From Syntrophaceae bacterium CG2_30_49_12 (GTDB taxonomy: Bacteria > Desulfobacterota > Syntrophia > Syntrophales > CG2-30-49-12): a stretch of 11,022 bases of DNA. The notes below the pieces were generated by a model. That model did no database searches. It had not been told where the DNA came from and saw only the letters and a list, made by a program, of their open reading frames with translations. The position numbers and the translations under genes are program-made. Location: NCBI GenBank assembly GCA_001873675.1, contig MNZP01000115.1:1-11022 (forward strand), read 5' to 3'. Of the stretch, positions 6,352 to 11,022 are shown in pieces (the first letter of the stretch is position 1; each line of letters starts with the position of its first letter).

Positions 6352-7344
6352 CTACTCCTTTTCCACTGGTATTCCAGCCGCTTTCATCTTGTCTCTAAAT
6401 TCGTCTTCATATTCCTCGTATGTATGAACTTTGACAGGGTAATTCCATGGGTTGACATGCCTTTTCATACGGTTGTTATTCGCCAGATTCCTCGTAGGAC
6501 TGAGGAAGACGCCTCCTAAGTGCATCAGCTTGCTAAAGGGGAAGTACGCCAGCAGGACACTGACCAAAAACAGATGTATGTAAAAGGGAATCCCTATTCC
6601 CTCAGGGATAAGGGGATGAAAACTAACCAATCCCATAGCTAATTCCTTTACCTTGAAAATATCTACCTTGAAAAAATGCCGCATCAGGAGACCGGACAGA
6701 CCAACGCCAATAATCAGAAACAAGGGAAAGTAGTCAGCGGCAAGAGAGATGTAGCGGACCTGGGGGATAAAAACCCGCCTGAGAAAGAGGTAGGTTACAG
6801 AGACGAGCATGATTAAACCGCTTATGTAAAGAACGGGTACTCCTATCTCGAAAACCCCGTCAATACCGGCAAAAAGCCCTAACAGGCGCGGCACCGGCTC
6901 AGTAAAAAACCTCAAGTGTCTGATGAGAATAACAAGAAACGACCAGTGAAAGGCAAGTCCGGCCAGCCAGAGCCACTTGGCTCCACCGTATACGAGCCTT
7001 GGATCATTTTTCAATTCAACTTTCGTGTTTCTGAAGAGGGAGCGAAACAGAAGCACCTCTAGCGCCATCCTCGCGATAACACCCAGTGTGTTGTGCGGAC
7101 TCTCAATATTATCAGCCTTGATCCAGGGAAGAGATTTCTGCTGTCCGCAGGTCGTGGTTATTCGGAAAGGTACAGGCGATCTCGCCCATCCGACGACACG
7201 GCTAATAACCCCCACAATAAAAGTGGCAAAAGCCGCATAGGGCACAACAAGACCAAAGAGGAAATGGAGCTTCCCCATTTCTACACCCATGAAAACAACA
7301 AAAGTAAGTATTACCACCGCAAAAAGAGAAAACCATAAACCCAT
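6352..7344 (-). CDS. dsrM: DsrM, NarI-like cytochrome b membrane subunit of DsrMKJOP
   Basis: DsrM is a diheme cytochrome b that takes electrons from menaquinol and passes them to DsrK. The 330 residues hold about six hydrophobic helices: near 3-20, 28-50, 123-145, 168-187, 206-222 and 252-270. Candidate heme ligands are His133 and His143 in one region and His257 and His275 in another, plus His223. The TTCGQQKSLPWIK stretch (64-76) is characteristic of DsrM. I prefer the ATG at 7344. GAGG lies 9 nt before it (7354-7357), and it starts directly with the first helix. The longer reading from a GTG at 7359 adds five residues, overlaps the previous stop as GTGA, and has no well-spaced ribosome-binding site. 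dsrK follows 2 nt downstream. Identification is firm; the start is likely. Confidence 0.94.
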   Translation of the reverse strand: MGLWFSLFAVVILTFVVFMGVEMGKLHFLFGLVVPYAAFATFIVGVISRVVGWARSPVPFRITTTCGQQKSLPWIKADNIESPHNTLGVIARMALEVLLFRSLFRNTKVELKNDPRLVYGGAKWLWLAGLAFHWSFLVILIRHLRFFTEPVPRLLGLFAGIDGVFEIGVPVLYISGLIMLVSVTYLFLRRVFIPQVRYISLAADYFPLFLIIGVGLSGLLMRHFFKVDIFKVKELAMGLVSFHPLIPEGIGIPFYIHLFLVSVLLAYFPFSKLMHLGGVFLSPTRNLANNNRMKRHVNPWNYPVKVHTYEEYEDEFRDKMKAAGIPVEKE

Positions 7345-7352
7345 TTGCCGAT

Positions 7353-7357
7353 ACCTC
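7353..7357 (-). promoter_or_regulatory. Shine-Dalgarno site deciding the dsrM start
   Basis: The minus strand reads GAGGT here, 8 nt before the ATG at 7344. It overlaps the stop codon of the upstream RsbRD-N-like gene, so terminating ribosomes could re-initiate on dsrM. It favours 7344 over the GTG at 7359. Confidence 0.55.
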
Positions 7358-7886
7358 ACATTTTTTGTTCACATTCCTCTGAAATATCACTTATCAGATT
7401 TGCCCTTTTAAGCAAACTGAAGACCCTGTTTCTCACTTCATCTACCCTGATTTCATAGATCTTCTCCCGACACTGCATATAGATGTCGAAGGCGATAAGG
7501 GCAAGCTCATCTATGCGGGAATCAAATTTCAGGAGATCCTCATATAATCGTCTTTCGTGAATCTCCATAGCCAACTCCTCCCTGATCACCTTCTTTAAAG
7601 AGTAGACAAACGCCACGGCCTGTGAGGGAGAAAAATCCTGGATCGCCCTGATTCTAATAATTCTGTCCAGGAAGGGAGATATTTTCTCGGCATCCAACCC
7701 CTCAAGGAGTTCCATATAGAAGGGCTCTATCTCCCGCAGGAGCGTATACCCCACCGGATTGGCAAAGCGATTGCCTTCCTGCTTGAAAAACTTTGCCGCC
7801 TCGGGAGGATAAGCCTCCAGGATCATATCGAGCCACCTTTTCGATATGGCAGCCTTCTTCTGTATCAGGAGATTCTTCAACACCAT
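7356..7886 (-). CDS. RsbRD N-terminal-domain-like protein upstream of dsrM
   Basis: This encodes 176 residues, all helical in appearance, with no membrane segment and only two cysteines (139 and 172). Features that recall the RsbRD N-terminal domain (a globin-like sensor domain first seen in stressosome proteins) are KKAAISKRWLDMILEAYP near the start, a FANPVGYTLLREI stretch (41-53), and SPSQAVAFVYSLKKVI (86-101). There is no STAS domain after it, so it is a stand-alone sensor-type module. I recall proteins annotated this way beside dsrM in other sulfate reducers, which supports a conserved link with DsrMKJOP. Its job is unknown; sensing redox state or helping the complex are guesses. It starts 6 nt after the OsmC-like gene with only a weak ribosome-binding site, suggesting translational coupling. 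Its stop overlaps the ribosome-binding site of dsrM. Confidence 0.82.
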   Translation of the reverse strand: MVLKNLLIQKKAAISKRWLDMILEAYPPEAAKFFKQEGNRFANPVGYTLLREIEPFYMELLEGLDAEKISPFLDRIIRIRAIQDFSPSQAVAFVYSLKKVIREELAMEIHERRLYEDLLKFDSRIDELALIAFDIYMQCREKIYEIRVDEVRNRVFSLLKRANLISDISEECEQKM

Positions 7887-7892
7887 AACGCT

Positions 7893-8285
7893 CTAAATGT
7901 CGAGATCAATCTCCGGTCCCCGGGCCAGGGTATTTCTGACAATACAGTTTTGCCCTGCTCTCAAGACAGCGGAAGAGCGCGGCCCCGGATCCTGCGGGAG
8001 AGAGATATCCCCCACAATGCTGGAGATTAGTTTCCTGTTTTCCTCCTCGGCGATTTGAAAGGTCAAATTTAACTCCATCCCTTCGTAAGGGATTTTCGCT
8101 GTCTGGCAGTACCTGGCGATGTGAGCGCCAACGCACGATCCCAGGGAGGCTACCAGAAGTTCCGCCGGCGAAGGACCCTGATCAGCGCCACCGGCATCTT
8201 CTCCCATATCCACAAGAAACCGATGGCCACGGACACCGACCGAAAAACAGAGCCCACTTTCATGTTTTATAGAAATGAGATCCAT
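7893..8285 (-). CDS. OsmC/Ohr-family protein with both family cysteines
   Basis: The 130 residues match the small alpha/beta OsmC/Ohr fold. The first catalytic cysteine is Cys51 in GPSPAELLVASLGSCVG (37-53). The second is Cys114 in GQNCIVRNTL (111-120), which matches the family's CPxxxTL-type motif with Ile in place of Pro. Family members reduce organic or lipid hydroperoxides, but many OsmC-like proteins have no known substrate. A third cysteine, Cys60, lies one helix after Cys51. There is no signal peptide. The ATG at 8285 follows an AAGGAG site. It sits between dsrC and the RsbRD-like gene, which leads into dsrM. The setting suggests it protects against oxidants, or acts on reactive sulfur species (persulfide/polysulfide) made around DsrC; this is inference. 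The family call is firm, the role open. Confidence 0.9.
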   Translation of the reverse strand: MDLISIKHESGLCFSVGVRGHRFLVDMGEDAGGADQGPSPAELLVASLGSCVGAHIARYCQTAKIPYEGMELNLTFQIAEEENRKLISSIVGDISLPQDPGPRSSAVLRAGQNCIVRNTLARGPEIDLDI

Positions 8286-8321
8286 ATAGAATCTCCTTCC
8301 CCAACTCTATAGAATATAGTG

Positions 8322-8398
8322 AACTAAAGTTTGAAGTGAGCTAAAGTTGGGGAACCTTACCTTAACTTTAGGCACTTTAGGCACTTCCAACTTTAGGC
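8322..8398. repeat. CTTTAGGCA-type short-repeat/inverted-repeat element after dsrC
   Basis: The 124-nt gap between dsrC and the OsmC-like gene holds a perfect 10-bp inverted repeat: CTAAAGTTGG (8341-8350) and CCAACTTTAG (8387-8396). A further ACTAAAGTTTG lies at 8323. Between the arms are two tandem 9-mers ACTTTAGGC (8365-8373 and 8374-8382). The element begins about 10 nt after the dsrC stop codon. No T-tract follows. The 13-mer TTAACTTTAGGCA (8362-8374) occurs in inverse orientation at 713-725, in the element after sat. Confidence 0.75.
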
Positions 8399-8409
8399 AT
8401 TCTTCCTAT

Positions 8410-8730
8410 TTATACGCACCCGGTAGGCTTAGAAAGTCCCGCCAGTTTACAGGCGCCTTTTGCCGGCCCTGAAGGAAACATTTCGTATATATACTTCAGG
8501 CTAAAGCCACAATCCTTACACAGCTTTCTGATCATGGGAGCAATGCCATACTGGGTATAGTAGTCCCTGATGTAATCTATAAGTTTCCAATGGTCAGCGG
8601 TAAGTTCCCCGTCGATACCTTCTATGCCGGCGTAACCCTGCGCAAAATCTCTGTTCCATTTGTCAAGCTCCTGAAGGAAACCATCCTCATCAACCTCGTA
8701 GGTCTTTCCTCCAATCTCTAACTGCGGCAT
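8410..8730 (-). CDS. dsrC: DsrC, sulfur-carrier substrate protein of dissimilatory sulfite reductase
   Basis: DsrC receives sulfite-derived sulfur from DsrAB as a trisulfide between its two C-terminal cysteines; DsrMKJOP then reduces it. The 106 residues (usual size about 105) end in the diagnostic flexible arm GPAKGACKLAGLSKPTGCV. It has the penultimate Cys105 (CysA) and Cys94 (CysB) exactly 11 positions apart. Both being present marks a true DsrC and not a TusE or single-cysteine homologue. Earlier the chain shows the helical core and KLCKDCGFSLKYIYEMFP, with two more cysteines. The ATG at 8730 has an AAGGAGGT site (8738-8745). The 54-nt gap after dsrN is A/T-rich and might hold a dsrC promoter, but no clear -35/-10 pair was seen. 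A repeat element follows the stop. Identification is firm. Confidence 0.98.
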   Translation of the reverse strand: MPQLEIGGKTYEVDEDGFLQELDKWNRDFAQGYAGIEGIDGELTADHWKLIDYIRDYYTQYGIAPMIRKLCKDCGFSLKYIYEMFPSGPAKGACKLAGLSKPTGCV

Positions 8731-8784
8731 ATCTTTACTACCTCCTTCTTCTTTTTATTTTTTACTGGTTTCACTAACACAAAC

Positions 8785-10281
8785 TTATAGGGTCTGGCGA
8801 AAACAAGCATCCGGCCTTCCCGAATTGCCTGTGACAACTTGTACATCGTTCACCACGATGGGTCGCCCTTCCCAAAATAACTTATCCTCCCTATCTTTAT
8901 AAAAAAGGGCCTGTTCAAATAAGGCACTGGCCCACCTTTTTGCCCCCGAAGCATGGAGATGAGAATATGTGGCCAGGACATTCTTATAGCACAGGCCATC
9001 CTTTCTTCCATTGATACCGTATCCCCGCCTGACATTAAGGGCTAAAGTTAAACTCCCCTCCTCCCCATCGAGGATGTGAGAGTAATGAAATTCATGACCG
9101 TGCAGGATCTCCCCTGTCGGAAAGTAAGGATTAGGCACATCAACCTCGAGGATGGTGTACCCATGGCCCTGCGGCCTTCTGTCCAGAACAAAGTTCAAAG
9201 GGAAGACCCCCACCATGGGAAACGTCCTCTCCTTCACAATCAGTTTTTCCCCCAGATACATCAGCCCACCGCACTCTGCATAAACGGGAAGTCCTCTCTC
9301 CACAGCCTCATGGAGAGACCTCCGGAAACTAACATTAGCAGCCAAAGACTCTGCATGGGTCTCGGGAAAACCCCCTCCAATATAAAGGGCATCTATGGGA
9401 GGAAGTTCCTCATCATCAAGGGCGCTGCACTCTACCAGAGACGCCCCCAGTCTTTCGAGGGCTTCGAGGTTATCTGGATAGTAGAACCAAAAGGCAGAAT
9501 CCCTGATGAAACCGATCCGCGGTTGTCTCGATGTGCAGGCAGGCCAAGCCGCTTCCTCACCCTTCAGATCAGGAAGGGTGAGGGGAGGAGACCCCTCAGC
9601 AACCTCCCACAATCTATCTATGTCAATATATCTGGCGGCTATCCGGGCAGCTTCAGCTACGGCCAGGGAAGCTCCTAGGTGTTCGGGCGGCGGCACCAGC
9701 CCCATATGTCTTCCCGGAAAGGCTCCCCCGGTTATCCTGGGAACAGCCCCCAATACAGGCACTCCACAACTATCTTCTATGGCAGAACGCACAATCGTCT
9801 CGTGGCGTGTCCCTCCGATCCGATTCAGAATAACGCCTTTTATGGCAACCTCAGGATCGAAATGTTGACAGCCGAGGAGCATGGCGGCTGCGGTGCGTGT
9901 CGTCATAGAGCAGTCCACGATTAAAATTACCGGCATCTGGAGCATCTTGGCAAGCTCCGCTGTACTGTAACTTCCCTCCCGATTCATCCCATCGAAGAGA
10001 CCCCTATTGCCCTCCACCAGTACACCATCGGTTTGCGGCAGACGGGCCAAAAAAGAAGAGAAGACCCCCTCTCTTTCCATCAGGAAGACATCCAGATTGT
10101 GACAGGGGCGACCGGTAGCCATCCCAAGCCAGGCGGCATCTATATAATCGGGACCCTTTTTAAAAGGAACTATTCTCTTCCCCCTATTGCGAAGGCAAGC
10201 CCCCACGCCTACCGTCAAAAAGGTCTTACCTGAGTTCCCCCGCAAGGCAGAGAAAACCACCCTTGGACAGACGATAACCAT
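8785..10281 (-). CDS. dsrN: DsrN, CobB/CbiA-like glutamine-dependent siroheme amidase
   Basis: DsrN belongs to the cobyrinic acid a,c-diamide synthase family. Linked to dsr genes, it is thought to convert siroheme to the siroamide cofactor of DsrAB, using glutamine and ATP in the cytoplasm. The 498 residues show an N-terminal ATP-binding domain with a P-loop RGNSGKT (14-20) and KKGPDYID (41-48), typical of CbiA. The C-terminal class I glutamine amidotransferase domain has GGGFPETHAE (302-311), the nucleophile Cys337 in YAECGGLMYL, and the catalytic His in YSHLHAS (441/443). The P-loop resembles the deviant Walker A (K/R-G-x-x-G-K-T). The end extends about 50 residues past the His motif. The start is 6 nt after dsrD with a weak ribosome-binding site. 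Without the dsr context it would be called CbiA; with it, DsrN is the better name. Confidence 0.93.
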   Translation of the reverse strand: MVIVCPRVVFSALRGNSGKTFLTVGVGACLRNRGKRIVPFKKGPDYIDAAWLGMATGRPCHNLDVFLMEREGVFSSFLARLPQTDGVLVEGNRGLFDGMNREGSYSTAELAKMLQMPVILIVDCSMTTRTAAAMLLGCQHFDPEVAIKGVILNRIGGTRHETIVRSAIEDSCGVPVLGAVPRITGGAFPGRHMGLVPPPEHLGASLAVAEAARIAARYIDIDRLWEVAEGSPPLTLPDLKGEEAAWPACTSRQPRIGFIRDSAFWFYYPDNLEALERLGASLVECSALDDEELPPIDALYIGGGFPETHAESLAANVSFRRSLHEAVERGLPVYAECGGLMYLGEKLIVKERTFPMVGVFPLNFVLDRRPQGHGYTILEVDVPNPYFPTGEILHGHEFHYSHILDGEEGSLTLALNVRRGYGINGRKDGLCYKNVLATYSHLHASGAKRWASALFEQALFYKDREDKLFWEGRPIVVNDVQVVTGNSGRPDACFRQTL

Positions 10282-10287
10282 CTTTCT

Positions 10288-10533
10288 CTACTCTTCTCCC
10301 TCTGCCTCTGCTCCGTGCTGCACACCCGCACCCTTAAGACCAATCATTGTAGTAGAGCCGCTTGACCAGTACTCAAGGATACCTTCAGATACCATCTCAT
10401 TGACAATCTTCTTTACATCCCTCGGTTTTCTTTCAGGAAAGATATGATTGAAGTCACTCAAATAGAACTTCGTTTTTGCCTTCTTTCCCTTCAGTGTCTC
10501 GACGATAAGCTGCTTATCCTCTTCTATGCCCAT
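10288..10533 (-). CDS. dsrD: DsrD, winged-helix activator of sulfite reductase
   Basis: DsrD is a small winged-helix protein reported to increase the activity of DsrAB; it is used as a marker of reductive-type Dsr. The 81 residues are near the usual length (about 78). They contain the typical helix-turn-helix-like run KTKFYLSDFNHIFPERKPRDVKK, then a second helix (KIVNEMVSEGILEYWSSGST) and the wing strand TTMIGLKG. The tail is acidic (AEAEGEE). There are no cysteines. The ATG at 10533 follows AGAGGTG. The gene is 75 nt after dsrB, with an inverted-repeat element between them, and 6 nt before dsrN, so dsrD and dsrN are probably co-translated. Identification is firm. Confidence 0.97.
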   Translation of the reverse strand: MGIEEDKQLIVETLKGKKAKTKFYLSDFNHIFPERKPRDVKKIVNEMVSEGILEYWSSGSTTMIGLKGAGVQHGAEAEGEE

Positions 10534-10561
10534 CTCACACCTCTTTTCTTAAAGAACTTTC

Positions 10562-10607
10562 AAATCCCCCCTCCCCCCCTTTTCTAAAGGGGGGTGAAGG
10601 GGGATTT
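10562..10607. repeat. G/C-run inverted-repeat element between dsrB and dsrD
   Basis: The left arm AAATC6-T-C7-TTTT (10562-10583) faces a right arm AAAG6-TGAA-G5-ATTT (10586-10607). They form a near-perfect hairpin with almost no loop. On the coding (minus) strand it begins directly after the dsrB stop codon (10608-10610). On that strand it is followed by ATTTGAAAG, not a T-run, so it is a poor rho-independent terminator for dsrB; read on the plus strand it is followed by TTTTT. It may attenuate or protect the dsrAB message, or be a dispersed palindromic repeat. Confidence 0.75.
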
Positions 10608-11022
10608 TTAAAATTTAAACTGTGTGCTGGTACGCCAGGTTGTGTAGGCAAAACGGTAATCGTCAATAAGATGCGCTGTAAACGGCAACCCCGTCTTCTC
10701 AAAGAACCTCTCCCAGCCGATCCTCTCGGCCCAGTTACCAAGGCGTTCATATTTTCTCGCATCTTCCATATAGGTATAGAGGATTTTTTTGATTGCAAGA
10801 ACCGTCTGTGGCCAGCGGGGGGGCTCATTGGGAAGGAAGGGAACCACAACCTTGGAAAACATCGGGGGTTTTATCCTGTTCGAAAGTTTACCCCCTACCA
10901 GGATGGCCACACCGCTTCCCTCTTCATCCGCTAAGGGCATAGAGGGACACATGGTGAAACAATTACCGCAGAACATACACCTCTCATTATTAACGGCAAC
11001 ACTCTTTTTGCCATCCACCGTA
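10608..11022 (-). CDS. dsrB: Dissimilatory sulfite reductase beta subunit, DsrB (3' part, cut by window edge)
   Basis: DsrB with DsrA forms the cytoplasmic siroheme enzyme that reduces sulfite and loads sulfur on DsrC. Only the C-terminal 138 or so residues are inside the window. They show the last part of the inserted ferredoxin domain, with the motif CMFCGNCFTMCP (CxxCxxCxxxC), followed by PSMPLADEEGSGVAILVGGK. The characteristic C-terminus is LIDDYRFAYTTWRTSTQFKF. The fragment has no real start: the GTG at 11018 is an internal Val codon, and the frame remains open to the edge. dsrA would be expected just beyond the right edge. The stop is followed by an inverted-repeat element and then dsrD. 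Identification is firm. Confidence 0.97.
   Translation of the reverse strand, partial: TVDGKKSVAVNNERCMFCGNCFTMCPSMPLADEEGSGVAILVGGKLSNRIKPPMFSKVVVPFLPNEPPRWPQTVLAIKKILYTYMEDARKYERLGNWAERIGWERFFEKTGLPFTAHLIDDYRFAYTTWRTSTQFKF

Noticed and set aside
8731..8784. Promoter for dsrC
   Set aside because: The gap is A/T-rich and could hold one, but no -35/-10 pair with acceptable words and spacing was found.
9076..9678. Plus-strand open frame (200 codons) opposite dsrN
   Set aside because: Shadow of dsrN; no motif or upstream site.
10562..10607. Rho-independent terminator of dsrB
   Set aside because: On the minus strand the hairpin is followed by ATTTGAAAG, not a T-run, and dsrD follows within 75 nt; kept as an inverted-repeat element instead.
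11016..11018. GTG as a start of the right-edge gene
   Set aside because: The protein is the C-terminal third of DsrB and the frame stays open to the window edge, so this GTG is an internal Val codon.

Overview
The window carries an almost uninterrupted set of dissimilatory sulfate-reduction genes, all on the minus strand. In transcription order (right to left) they are dsrB (3' end), dsrD, dsrN, dsrC, an OsmC-family gene, an RsbRD-N-like gene, dsrM, dsrK, dsrJ, dsrO, dsrP, a small ferredoxin, sat, a 100-codon gene of unknown function and aprB (5' part). DsrD, Sat and AprB together, with no dsrL or dsrEFH in view, point to a sulfate reducer and not a sulfur oxidiser. The style of the proteins suggests a Desulfobacterota (former Deltaproteobacteria) genome, but sequence reading alone cannot fix the lineage.

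Layout. 8410-11022: the sulfite-reduction core. It holds the DsrB C-terminus, the winged-helix partner DsrD, the siroheme-amidating DsrN, and the sulfur-carrier protein DsrC with both C-terminal cysteines. 7356-8285: two accessory genes, an OsmC-like protein with both family cysteines and a helical RsbRD-N-like protein that overlaps the longest dsrM reading frame. 2341-7344: dsrMKJOP, the membrane complex that links the quinone pool and periplasm to the DsrC trisulfide. Its genes are tightly packed, with a 2-nt gap, an ATGA overlap, and a dsrJ that seems to start at a non-standard ACG codon. 2110-2301: a ferredoxin in which Asp replaces one ligand of the first cluster. 1-2036: the sulfate-activation arm (Sat, a small unknown protein, AprB), which presumably continues into aprA beyond the left edge.

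Together the proteins cover sulfate to APS (Sat), APS to sulfite (AprAB), sulfite to DsrC trisulfide (DsrAB with DsrD and DsrC), and reduction of the trisulfide (DsrMKJOP). The longest non-coding stretches are only about 100-130 nt. Four of the intergenic gaps hold short-repeat or inverted-repeat elements, each starting within about 10 nt of the stop codon of the gene before it (sat, dsrO, dsrC, dsrB). No tRNA, rRNA, insertion sequence or CRISPR array was seen.

The points most worth a second look are the apparent ACG start of dsrJ, the Asp-substituted ferredoxin, the stop-codon-proximal repeat elements, and the three little-studied small genes embedded in the pathway.
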